DNA of 36,011 nucleotides from Acidobacteriaceae bacterium (GTDB lineage: Bacteria > Acidobacteriota > Terriglobia > Terriglobales > Acidobacteriaceae): contig DAIDLI010000150.1 in the NCBI GenBank assembly GCA_027449545.1, positions 1 through 36,011 on the forward strand. Reading direction: 5' to 3'. Of the stretch, positions 25,371 to 32,926 are shown one piece after another (the stretch's first letter is position 1; each line of letters opens with the position of its first letter). The notes beneath the pieces are model-generated. The model searched no databases. It was not told where the DNA came from and saw only the letters and a program-made list of their open reading frames with translations. The position numbers and the translations under genes were made by a program.

Positions 25371-26522
25371 TCATTCAGCCGGACTGGGTACGTCGCGCAG
25401 CGGAAGCCGTACAAACTTGATCGTCTGCCGCCGCCATGAATAGGTGATCAGCAGATCTCCGTTGGCGGCCTGGATGATTGCCGGATAGGAGTACTGCCCA
25501 GGACCATCCTCCAGAGTCTTAAAGAGGGTGAAGTGCTCTCCGTCGCGGCTCACCGCCAGGTTGAGTGGCGTACGGGCGTTATAGCTGTTGTTGAAGACGA
25601 GGACGATGCGGCCGTCGCGGAGGCGAGCGGCATCAATGCCGGAATTTGGGTTGGGAAGATCAAGAAAGTGAGCCTGCGTCCAGGTGACGCCGTCATCCAT
25701 CGAATCTGCTACGGCAATGCGGGCGGCTCGGGTGTGGCTCCGCGCGTAGAAGCGCAAATGATGGCCGCCCAGCCATACCACCGTTGGTTGAATGATCCCG
25801 ATCGTGGTGTTGGCCGGCGCGTAGAGCTTGGTGTAAACACCCGTGCTGGGCTTGGGCTTTGTGGTAGCCCGCAGAGCCTCTTCGCGAGCGGCCAGAGCTG
25901 CGGCATTTGGCACATCGAGGTTTGGCGGCACTGTGATCGGGCCGAACTTTGTCCAGGTGCGGCCGTTGTTGGTGGAGCGCTCGATCCACGCATTCCATCT
26001 GCCGTTTTCTACTGAAGAGCCGCTCACGATCGTTCCGTCGGCGAGCACCAGGGGCTTGTCCTTGATCGGGCCAAGAATTCCGTTGGGCAGGTCCTCGGCT
26101 GCGCTCCAGGTTCGCCCTTCGTCGCGACTCCACTTGCGGGCTCCCTTCCACGTGCGGGGGTGGGTGCCATATTTGTAGTAGAGCCAGAGCCGCCCATCCC
26201 GCGTGTGAAAGAGCACCGGGTTCCAGCAGGCCACTCCGTTGGCGCGGGCAAGCTGGACGGGGGGCGACCACTTTCCGTGGTGAAGCCGCGCGCCGTAGAT
26301 CGCGACGTCCGGCGCTCCCTCCTTGGTGCCGGCAAACCATGCCGCCATCACATCCCCGTTCTTCAACTCAACCACGGTTGAGGCATGGCTGTCGCGCTGC
26401 ATGCCGGGCAGCGCGTGCCCGCTTGAGAGCGGAGGAAAGATGAAGCCGTCGTTGCTTTGGGCGCGCGCGCCAGCCAGTGCGCATCCGAAAAGCAGGGTCA
26501 ATGCCCAGGTGCCAATTCGCAT
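25371..26522 (-). CDS. Exported BNR-repeat sialidase-like (GH33-type fold) protein
   Basis: 383 residues. A Sec signal (1-22: MRIGTWALTLLFGCALAGARA) is followed by a six-bladed sialidase-type propeller. Asp-box motifs SRDEGRTW and STNNGRTW are visible, along with the sialidase-family HASTVVELKNGDVMAAWFAG block near the N-terminus and LVFNNSYNARTPLNLAVSRDGEHF near the end. The frame reaches 26558, but the ATG at 26522 has GAGGG eight bases upstream and starts the signal peptide. It lies 53 bases after the fucosidase stop, with a perfect palindrome A copy in that gap. Members of this fold cleave sialic acid, KDO- or DHA-like keto-sugars or other glycosides; soil Acidobacteria seldom meet sialic acid, so a plant keto-sugar is at least as likely. 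Confidence 0.78.
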   Translation of the reverse strand: MRIGTWALTLLFGCALAGARAQSNDGFIFPPLSSGHALPGMQRDSHASTVVELKNGDVMAAWFAGTKEGAPDVAIYGARLHHGKWSPPVQLARANGVACWNPVLFHTRDGRLWLYYKYGTHPRTWKGARKWSRDEGRTWSAAEDLPNGILGPIKDKPLVLADGTIVSGSSVENGRWNAWIERSTNNGRTWTKFGPITVPPNLDVPNAAALAAREEALRATTKPKPSTGVYTKLYAPANTTIGIIQPTVVWLGGHHLRFYARSHTRAARIAVADSMDDGVTWTQAHFLDLPNPNSGIDAARLRDGRIVLVFNNSYNARTPLNLAVSRDGEHFTLFKTLEDGPGQYSYPAIIQAANGDLLITYSWRRQTIKFVRLPLRDVPSPAE

Positions 26523-26570
26523 CTTGATTTCCCTCGAGGGAGGACGTTGTCGCATCACCCAAAAGTTAGG

Positions 26571-26585
26571 TTCCGTTATTCGGAA
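26571..26585. promoter_or_regulatory. Palindrome TTCCG-N5-CGGAA (motif A, copy 2)
   Basis: TTCCGTTATTCGGAA overlaps the stop codon of the fucosidase and lies 49 bases before the sialidase-like ATG (26522). It could control an internal promoter or attenuate read-through within the two-gene operon. Confidence 0.55.
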
Positions 26586-28177
26586 TCGCCGCAGCCCTTG
26601 GCCGTTCCAGCCCGGATGCGGAATACGTATGCTGGTTCGTCAGGTTTTACCCGCGGCAGGTCGATGTGCAGACCATCATCTTTCTGTTTCCAGCGGATGT
26701 GCTCGGCGGAACCCAGCAGTTCAACGCTGCACACAGAGCCAGCCATGTAGGGGTTCCCGCGAAACAGCGATTGCAGGCGCCATCCGCCCGTAGATGGCCA
26801 GCCGAGAGCGATTGCGTAGAGGAACCCCGCCCGGGTCGTATAGCGAATGTCGGCGGGAGTGAACTCCTGGCGGTCGCTATTCTTCTTTGAAGAGGTGACG
26901 CGTGTCGGGCCCTCCCCATAAACGAACCACGGCCGCGAGCCATAGATGGCTTCGCCGTTCACATGAAGCCATGCGCCCATCTTGAGAAGAACTGATTGCA
27001 CCGGAGCGGGAATTGTTCCATCTGCGCGCGGCCCCACATTGAGCAGCAGGTTGCCATTCTTGCTCACTACGTCCACCAGTTCGTCGATGAGAGATCCAGC
27101 ATCGCGGTACTCGTCGTTGGAGACATATCCCCAGGAGTGGATGCTGACGGACGTATCGGTTTCCCAGGGCAGCAGGCGAATGGCATCCATTTTGCCACGC
27201 TCGATATCGAGCACGGCCGTATTGGCCGGCATGGCCTCCTGCTTGTAAGTCAGGACCACAGGTTGGTGGCGTCGCTTCGCCTCGTCGTAATAATAGGCGG
27301 CAAATTCTTTGAGATAGGGCCGGAATGCGGGCTGGCCGATCCACCAGTCGAAGTACAGAAAATCGGGATGATACTTGTCCACGAGCTCGGCGCTGCGGGC
27401 CAGCCAGTCATCCAGGAACGATCGATTCGGCGGAAGCCATCTCTCCAGATGATCTGGATTCGGTTCCTTGCTGGTGCTGCTTCCGGGGAGCGGCATGGGC
27501 TCAGCGGGGCCGTAAAGCGAGGCGTAGCGAGGATCGCGAACATCCGAGTCAAATTTCATCCCGCCGTCATACCACCACCAGTGCTCGGCACGATGCGAGG
27601 AGACGCCGAAGTGCAATCCGCGCGCCCGCGTGGCCGCGGCGAGCTCCCCCACCACGTCGCGGTGTGGACCCATCCTGACCGCGTTCCAGGGATCGATGGC
27701 AGAGTTGTACATCGCAAAGCCGTCGCAGTGCTCCGCTACCGGGACTACGTAGCGAGCGCCGGCGCGCGCAAACAGGTCCACCCACTGTGCCGCGTTGAAA
27801 TTCTGGCCGCGGAACATGGGGATGAAGTTCTTGTATCCGAACTTCGACTGCGGGCCGTAGGTGGCGACTTGATGCTGAAACGCAGGCGTGCCCTGCAAAT
27901 ACATATTGCGCGCATACCACTCATTTCCGAACGCCGGAACCGAGTAGACGCCCCAGTGGATGAAGATGCCGAACTTGGCATCGCGAAACCACTTGGGTGC
28001 CCGGTAAGCACCCAGCGAATTCCAATCTGGAGCGAAAGAGCCGGTGCGTACGCCCGCCCTCACGCGCTGCAGTTCTTGTTGCACCGCAGGGGAAGGCTGC
28101 GCGGCAGACAAGGCTGCGCTGGTCATGATAGCGAATGCCGCGAAGCCCCCGCGCAATCCAGAAAAATGACCGGCCAT
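26576..28177 (-). CDS. GH29-family alpha-L-fucosidase, exported
   Basis: 533-residue retaining alpha-L-fucosidase. An N-terminal hydrophobic Sec-like signal ends near SAAQ (residue 27). The GH29 barrel shows WFRDAKFGIFIHWGVYSVPAFGNEWY (from 63), the substrate-binding VVPVAEHCDGFAMY (144-157), and the probable nucleophile D277 in PDFLYFDWW. The MDAIRLLPWETDTSVSIHSWGY and NLLLNVGPRADGTIP blocks match the end of the catalytic domain, and a C-terminal beta-sandwich follows. AGGG lies seven bases before the ATG at 28177. It heads a two-gene leftward operon and is divergent from the racemase-like gene; a perfect palindrome A copy lies 45 bases upstream of the start. It likely removes terminal fucose from a plant-wall side chain. 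Confidence 0.88.
   Translation of the reverse strand: MAGHFSGLRGGFAAFAIMTSAALSAAQPSPAVQQELQRVRAGVRTGSFAPDWNSLGAYRAPKWFRDAKFGIFIHWGVYSVPAFGNEWYARNMYLQGTPAFQHQVATYGPQSKFGYKNFIPMFRGQNFNAAQWVDLFARAGARYVVPVAEHCDGFAMYNSAIDPWNAVRMGPHRDVVGELAAATRARGLHFGVSSHRAEHWWWYDGGMKFDSDVRDPRYASLYGPAEPMPLPGSSTSKEPNPDHLERWLPPNRSFLDDWLARSAELVDKYHPDFLYFDWWIGQPAFRPYLKEFAAYYYDEAKRRHQPVVLTYKQEAMPANTAVLDIERGKMDAIRLLPWETDTSVSIHSWGYVSNDEYRDAGSLIDELVDVVSKNGNLLLNVGPRADGTIPAPVQSVLLKMGAWLHVNGEAIYGSRPWFVYGEGPTRVTSSKKNSDRQEFTPADIRYTTRAGFLYAIALGWPSTGGWRLQSLFRGNPYMAGSVCSVELLGSAEHIRWKQKDDGLHIDLPRVKPDEPAYVFRIRAGTAKGCGDSE
27925..27939. promoter_or_regulatory. Intragenic palindrome TTCCG-N5-CGGAA (motif A, copy 3)
   Basis: TTCCGAACGCCGGAA lies inside the fucosidase gene, about 240 bases into it. 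It may be a downstream auxiliary operator that loops to the copy at 28222, or it may be a chance result of the codons for PAFGNE. Confidence 0.3.
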
Positions 28178-28221
28178 GGCTTCACCCTACCAGAGCCTCA
28201 GCAGAGACGGTTGAAGCAAAA

Positions 28222-28236
28222 TTCCGGCAAGCGGAA
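28222..28236. promoter_or_regulatory. Palindrome TTCCG-N5-CGGAA between divergent genes (motif A, copy 4)
   Basis: TTCCGGCAAGCGGAA lies 45 bases before the fucosidase ATG and 108 bases before the racemase-like ATG, in a 166-base divergent gap. A single bound protein here could control both operons. Confidence 0.6.
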
Positions 28237-28343
28237 CTGACAATCACGGCAGGAATCTGCCTCGCTCCGGGTGACAAGATTCCGATATTGTGAGCTGCAT
28301 CCGTTCCCAGAAGCCCTCGCGGGACGATCGGGAGCGGAAGGGG

Positions 28344-29051
28344 ATGAATGCTTTGACGAGACAATCCGCACCTACCATCGCTCTGATCCATACCAGTTGC
28401 ACGCTCGTGCCGGTGTTTACCGGATTGTGCCGGAAGCACATTCCCGAGGCCAAGGTTTTTCACATGGTGGACGAAAGCCTGATCCAGGAGACGATTCGCG
28501 CCGGAAAATTGTGCAAATCCACAGCCCGCCGGGTGGCGAAGCAGGTGGCGTCCGCGGAGATGGCCGGAGCGGACGCCGTGCTGGTGACCTGCTCCTCGAT
28601 CGGTCATGCCGTACGCGCCTCCCAGGAATTCTTCGATATCCCCGTGCTGCGCATCGACGAAGCCATGGCCGAGACTGCCGTTCGTGAGGCCAAGGTGATC
28701 GGGGTGCTGGCCACGTTGCGCACCACGCTTGATCCCACCCTGGCGCTGCTGCGTGAAAAGGCGCAAGAGAGCGATCGCAAGGTCACGCTGATAGAGTGTT
28801 TGTGTGAAGAGGCCTTCCCCGCACTCCTTTCGGGTGATTCTGCGAAGCACGACGCAATGGTGAGCAAAGCGCTGCTGGAAGATCTCAAAGGGGTAGATTT
28901 GATCGTACTGGCCCAGGCGTCCATGGCGCGTGTGGTGGCGGCCCTGCTGCCCGGGAGCTTGCGCGTCCCCGTGCTCTCCAGCCCGGAACTCGCGGTATTG
29001 CGGGCGCGGCGGGCGCTGGCCCTTCCCGATCTGGTGGAGGCCGGCGGTTGA
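28344..29051 (+). CDS. Asp/Glu racemase-superfamily protein lacking the second catalytic cysteine
   Basis: 235-residue protein of the Asp/Glu/hydantoin racemase superfamily, two similar Rossmann-like halves with an active site between them. The first catalytic-type Cys is C83 (VLVTCSSIGHAV). The matching second-half segment reads VLAQASMARV (residues 188-197), with Ala-Ser where a two-base racemase has Cys. That makes ordinary amino-acid racemisation doubtful; a one-base isomerase or decarboxylase (as in arylmalonate decarboxylase relatives) is more plausible. The ATG at 28344 with GGAG nine bases upstream is preferred to the upstream in-frame ATG at 28290. It overlaps the MFS gene by four bases (TTGA). 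Being beside a RuBisCO-like/kinase operon, it may act on a sugar acid. Confidence 0.72.
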   Translation: MNALTRQSAPTIALIHTSCTLVPVFTGLCRKHIPEAKVFHMVDESLIQETIRAGKLCKSTARRVAKQVASAEMAGADAVLVTCSSIGHAVRASQEFFDIPVLRIDEAMAETAVREAKVIGVLATLRTTLDPTLALLREKAQESDRKVTLIECLCEEAFPALLSGDSAKHDAMVSKALLEDLKGVDLIVLAQASMARVVAALLPGSLRVPVLSSPELAVLRARRALALPDLVEAGG

Positions 29052-30316
29052 AGCAGCGCCACAAGATCCTCGCCTTGCTGGGCGTGCTTTCTGTCCTCAC
29101 TTTTATTGACCGGCTGGCCATTGCCGTGGCCGCACCGGGTATCCAGGCGGATCTGCACATTGCTCCTCAGGATTGGGGCTGGATCTTAAGCGCGTTTGTG
29201 TTGGCCGACGGTCTATTCGAAATGCCTTCCGGGGCTTTGGGCGACCGCTATGGACAGCGTGGAGAACTCACCCGGATCGTAACCTTGTGGTCTATCTTCA
29301 CGGCCCTTACGGGCTGGTGCCGCGGATTCTGGCAACTGCTGAGCGTACGGTTTTTATTTGGTATGGGCGCAGCGGGCGGCTATCCGAACTCCGCGGGCGT
29401 CATTGCGCGCTGGTTCCCGACGCGGGAGAGGGCGCGATGCCAGGGCGTGGTGTGGGCGGCAAGCCGGCTGGGAGGCGTACTGGCGCCATTGCTGATAGTG
29501 CCCCTCGAGGGGTACTGGGGCTGGCGCTCTGTCTTCTGGTTGCTGGGTGCGGTGGGCTGTTTGTGGGCCTTCCTCTGGTACACGCGGTTTCGCAATTACC
29601 CCCACGAAGACGCCGCCATCACCTCCGCAGAGTTACACGAGATTGCAGAGCCGGCAACGCCGGATGCCCACCCCATTCCCTGGCGCCGCCTCCTGCGTTC
29701 GCGGCAACTGTGGCTGCTGGTGTTGGCCTACGGTTGCTATGGGTGCGGAAGCTGGTTTTATTTCTCCTGGTTTCCAGTGTGGATGTTGCACAGCGGACAT
29801 TTCCCTCTCAACGATCTGGTCCTGGCGGCGCTGCCCTTCGCGCTGGGTTTTCTCGCCAATCTCGCCGGCGGCGAATTGGGGGACCGGCTGGCGCTGCGCT
29901 GGGGCGCCAAGAAGGCGCTGAGGGTGATTCCCGCTGTTTGCCTTGGAATTACGGCGGTGGTGCTGATTGCGATGGCAATGTTTCACGGCAAAGTAGCCGT
30001 CGTGGCTCTCTCCACCCTCGGCTTCGGGATGATGGACCTGATGCTGCCGTCGGCATGGGCCTTGTGCATGGCGATCGGAGGTCAGTGGAGTGGAATCGCC
30101 AGCGGCATCATGAACACCGCCGGACAGGCGGGTGGCTTGGTGGGGACCGTCTGTTTCGGGTATATCGTGCATGCCACGCACAGTTATAGCGCCCCGCTGT
30201 TTCTGATTGCCGGCATGGTCGCGATTGCCGCGCTCCTGTTTCCGCGCGTTGATTCCACGCAAGGACTGGAGTGCGAAAAACCTCTGGCGACGCACAGCGG
30301 GCTTGCCGCTCATTGA
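29048..30316 (+). CDS. MFS transporter, anion:cation symporter (ACS)-like
   Basis: 422-residue inner-membrane transporter with about twelve hydrophobic segments. The first helix ends in FIDRLAIAVAAPGI; the loop 2-3 signature is GDRYGQR; FLFGMGAAGGYPNSAGVIARWFPTRERAR is typical of the ACS/glucarate-hexuronate branch. The start is an unusual TTG that overlaps the TGA of the racemase-like gene (TTGA), so translation is probably coupled; no internal ATG comes before the first two helices. It converges with the kinase gene, only nine bases apart. ACS members import sugar acids with protons or sodium, which fits the neighbouring sugar-acid kinase and RuBisCO-like protein. Confidence 0.87.
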   Translation: MKQRHKILALLGVLSVLTFIDRLAIAVAAPGIQADLHIAPQDWGWILSAFVLADGLFEMPSGALGDRYGQRGELTRIVTLWSIFTALTGWCRGFWQLLSVRFLFGMGAAGGYPNSAGVIARWFPTRERARCQGVVWAASRLGGVLAPLLIVPLEGYWGWRSVFWLLGAVGCLWAFLWYTRFRNYPHEDAAITSAELHEIAEPATPDAHPIPWRRLLRSRQLWLLVLAYGCYGCGSWFYFSWFPVWMLHSGHFPLNDLVLAALPFALGFLANLAGGELGDRLALRWGAKKALRVIPAVCLGITAVVLIAMAMFHGKVAVVALSTLGFGMMDLMLPSAWALCMAIGGQWSGIASGIMNTAGQAGGLVGTVCFGYIVHATHSYSAPLFLIAGMVAIAALLFPRVDSTQGLECEKPLATHSGLAAH

Positions 30317-30325
30317 GTTGCGACG

Positions 30326-31624
30326 TCACATCCCCATGCCGTCACGGACTCTTGCGAAGAAATCCTCCGGGCCGATCTGCCCGCCTTTGAGCACTAGCTC
30401 CAGCCCATCCAGCGGCGACCCGGGCGCCCAGGCGCGGCAGAGCGGCGCCCCAGGGGTGAGCGGCGCGGCGAAGGTGAGGGCCTTTAACCCAAGCTGGCTC
30501 ACCGCGTGTGTCGAGGTGTCTCCGCCAGCAATCAGCGCTCTGCGCACGCCGGATCGCAGCAGGATCTCGCGCATGGCCTCTCCCAACGCATGTCCGTACT
30601 CCGCGCCGTAATTCTTCGTCTGGTCAGCGCTGCCCAATGCGCTATAGAGCACAACGCTCTTGCCGCCCGCCAAAGCGCTGATGGCATTCTCCATTTGCAG
30701 CTTCCAGGAGGTTGCGCTGCTCATATGGAAGCTCGCGAAGCCCTGCTCCCGTGCAGCGTGAATCTGCCGCGCGGTAGCCGGTGAGCAGCTTCCGCTGGTT
30801 ACAAGCAGGCGATCGGTGGGAACGGCTGCTGGGAGCGCCGGAACATCGCCGATCCAGCCCTTCCGCCGCCAGTAGCCGAGCAGCCCGTACGTCAGCCCCG
30901 AACTCCCCACGCCAAACACCTGCCGGTTAGCCGATTCCATCGACAGGAGCGCAGCAGTGTCTTCCAGCATGGCCGAGTCGAGGCCGTCGAAAACGATAGC
31001 GCGGGAGCCAGCGGCGAGGGCACAACGGAGCCGCTCATGGGCTTTGCCGGACTGGAAATCACGCAGATCCACGCTGCCCACAGGCAGATCCGTCTGCCGG
31101 GCGAGATGCTTGCGCAGATCGGCTTCCTCCATTGGCGTCACCGGGTGGAAGCTCATGGTGGGATGTCGATCGATGCGGTAGATCTCACCCTGCGCCGAGG
31201 CGAACAGATTGCTGAAGAGTACGAAGCGCCCGAGCCGGGGTGCAGCAGCGACCACCGGAACCCAGGAGGAACGGAAGGCCTCGGCACCGAGCTCCAGGGC
31301 CCGGCCGATGCTGCCTGTCTGCGCGGAACTATCGAAGGTTGAGCAGACCTTGTAGTGATTGACCGCTGCGCCCAGCGCTCGTATGGCGGCAAAGATCTCA
31401 GGCAGATTTCCATCCATCCAGGCGGGCGTGCGGCTGCGGCTTTCTCCTGCGATGCCGAACGCGCGGCATTGCGGAAAGCTGGCCAGCTCGAGCCCGCTTG
31501 GGGGACGGGTGAAGAGCACGGCCGGCACCCCGTGCAGGCCCAGCGCCTCCAGCACATCCGTGGAGCCGGTGAAGTCGTCGCCGTACCAGGCGTAGAGCAA
31601 CTTCGGATTGTCGTCAAGCTTCAC
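30326..31624 (-). CDS. DUF1537 four-carbon/sugar-acid kinase (3-oxo-isoapionate kinase-like)
   Basis: 432-residue ATP-dependent kinase of the DUF1537 (four-carbon acid sugar kinase) family. The N-terminal substrate domain opens with the DDFTGSTD motif (residues 16-23), and the C-terminal nucleotide domain has VTSGSCSPATARQI, LIAGGDTSTHAVSQLG and the closing ELVLKGGQIGPEDFF. The frame is open to 31711, but a GTG at 31624 overlaps the TGA of the RuBisCO-like gene by four bases (GTGA) and starts the conserved region, so I use it. Pairing of this kinase with a RuBisCO-like protein is known in the oxidative D-apiose pathway, where it phosphorylates 3-oxo-isoapionate and the RuBisCO-like enzyme acts next. 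The same role here is likely but not shown. Confidence 0.85.
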   Translation of the reverse strand: MKLDDNPKLLYAWYGDDFTGSTDVLEALGLHGVPAVLFTRPPSGLELASFPQCRAFGIAGESRSRTPAWMDGNLPEIFAAIRALGAAVNHYKVCSTFDSSAQTGSIGRALELGAEAFRSSWVPVVAAAPRLGRFVLFSNLFASAQGEIYRIDRHPTMSFHPVTPMEEADLRKHLARQTDLPVGSVDLRDFQSGKAHERLRCALAAGSRAIVFDGLDSAMLEDTAALLSMESANRQVFGVGSSGLTYGLLGYWRRKGWIGDVPALPAAVPTDRLLVTSGSCSPATARQIHAAREQGFASFHMSSATSWKLQMENAISALAGGKSVVLYSALGSADQTKNYGAEYGHALGEAMREILLRSGVRRALIAGGDTSTHAVSQLGLKALTFAAPLTPGAPLCRAWAPGSPLDGLELVLKGGQIGPEDFFARVRDGMGM

Positions 31625-32892
31625 GAGGCAAATGTCTCGAGTGCGCCCTGCAACTCGGAATGGCTGGTCGCGTAGTCGGCAAGTGATGCGCCGGCCGCGG
31701 CCGCCGCCCATGCCTGATGCAGGCTGCGCACGCCTGCCGCCGGGCCTGCCGGATGAGCAAGAATTCCGCCGCCGCAGGCATAGAGCAGGTCCATCGAGCC
31801 CAGCGCCATGTAAGTGTCGGGAACCTGTTTGGCGGACTGGCCGGAGGAGAAAACAGGCAGGATCTCGCAGCCCGCGTGCGGCGGGGGAAACATCGGTGTC
31901 AGGCAGGTGCGTGCAGAGGCGATGACGCTGGCATCGTCTTCGCAGAACTTATTTTGCAATCCGTTCACGTGCACATGGTCGATGCCGGACAGCCGCCAGA
32001 ACTTCTGGAAGGCAACGAAACTCATTCCGACGGCATGAGAGCGGCTTAGCATTCCCCAGCCATTGCGGTGGCCGTGAACCGCCACCTGAGTGTGACGGCG
32101 CAGGGCCGCCATGGCGGGCAGTCCAATGCTGTTCATGCTCACCATCACGCATGTGCCGCCTTCGGCAACCACCAGATCGTGACGCCGGAGCATCTCGTCG
32201 ATCTCACCTGTAATATTTGCGGCGTACATCGGGCGCTTGCCGGTAGCCTGCGCAAATTCTTCGATGACGCGCAGCACGGCGGGAACACGTTCCTCAAAAG
32301 GGCAATGAGGCCCATCGGCCTGCAACTCATCGTCCTTGATGAAGTCCACGCCTGCTTCGATCAGCATCTTTACCTGCGCAGCGGTCTGCTCCGGAGACAT
32401 GCCGACGCTGGGCTTGAGAATCGTGCCGATCACGGGCCGGCCATACACGCCGGTGAGACGCCGTGTGCCCGCCACGCCAAACTGCGGGCCCTGATATTTA
32501 GTGAGGAATGACGGCGGAAAATGTATGTCGAGCAGCTTGAGGCCGGAGAAGGGTTTGAGCTCAAAGAGATTCCCGGCCACCGTGGCCTGCACATTTGGAA
32601 GAGAGACGCCCATGTTCTCGAGCGGCCAGGAGAGTGTGACCTCCGCTGTTCGCCGCACGGCAGGACCGCTCATTCCTTTCGGCATCCCCGAGCCGGAGAG
32701 CGAGGGCGCCTCCACCGTTCCCAGTTCGGCGATCTTCTCCACACGCGCTGCATAGCGCTCGCGCAACTCATCTGTCTCTCCAGGCACGCGCACAAATGTG
32801 CCGGTCGATTGTTCGCCGGCCATGATGGCGGCGGCGTCCTCGAGCGGGTACGCGGTTTCAATCCAATACCGAGCCGTTAGCCGTTCTGTCAT
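31621..32892 (-). CDS. RuBisCO-like protein (form IV), probable sugar-acid-phosphate decarboxylase or hydrolase
   Basis: 423-residue RuBisCO large-subunit homologue. Key residues aligned by motif: K160 (GTILKPSVGM, equivalent of K175); the carbamylated-lysine motif FIKDDE (K186, D188, E189; equivalents of K201/D203/E204); H275 (HGHRNGWG); H308 (HVHVNG); a loop-6 lysine K315 (GLQNKF); and the CGGGILAHPAG phosphate site. The metal centre is therefore intact, but loop 6 and SSGQSAKQVP differ from true RuBisCO, so CO2 fixation is not expected. The ATG at 32892 with GGAG four bases upstream is preferred over the open extension to 33141. It overlaps the kinase and follows the GH127-like gene by 34 bases. 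In D-apiose catabolism such proteins decarboxylate or cleave 3-oxo-isoapionate 4-phosphate. Confidence 0.88.
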   Translation of the reverse strand: MTERLTARYWIETAYPLEDAAAIMAGEQSTGTFVRVPGETDELRERYAARVEKIAELGTVEAPSLSGSGMPKGMSGPAVRRTAEVTLSWPLENMGVSLPNVQATVAGNLFELKPFSGLKLLDIHFPPSFLTKYQGPQFGVAGTRRLTGVYGRPVIGTILKPSVGMSPEQTAAQVKMLIEAGVDFIKDDELQADGPHCPFEERVPAVLRVIEEFAQATGKRPMYAANITGEIDEMLRRHDLVVAEGGTCVMVSMNSIGLPAMAALRRHTQVAVHGHRNGWGMLSRSHAVGMSFVAFQKFWRLSGIDHVHVNGLQNKFCEDDASVIASARTCLTPMFPPPHAGCEILPVFSSGQSAKQVPDTYMALGSMDLLYACGGGILAHPAGPAAGVRSLHQAWAAAAAGASLADYATSHSELQGALETFAS

Positions 32893-32926
32893 TTTGCTCC
32901 GTTTGGGTATCTCTTCCCAATTCGCT

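Noticed and set aside
25371-26522. Sialic acid catabolism as the purpose of the locus
   Set aside because: No N-acetylneuraminate lyase, ManNAc kinase or epimerase is present; the sialidase label reflects the fold only.
26996-28240. A 414-residue plus-strand frame opposite the GH29 gene
   Set aside because: The opposite strand encodes a clear fucosidase with catalytic motifs; this frame shows none.
31621-32892. Carbon fixation by a true RuBisCO
   Set aside because: Sequence blocks around loop 6 and the phosphate-binding Ser region differ from true RuBisCO, and there is no small subunit or phosphoribulokinase; it is a RuBisCO-like protein.
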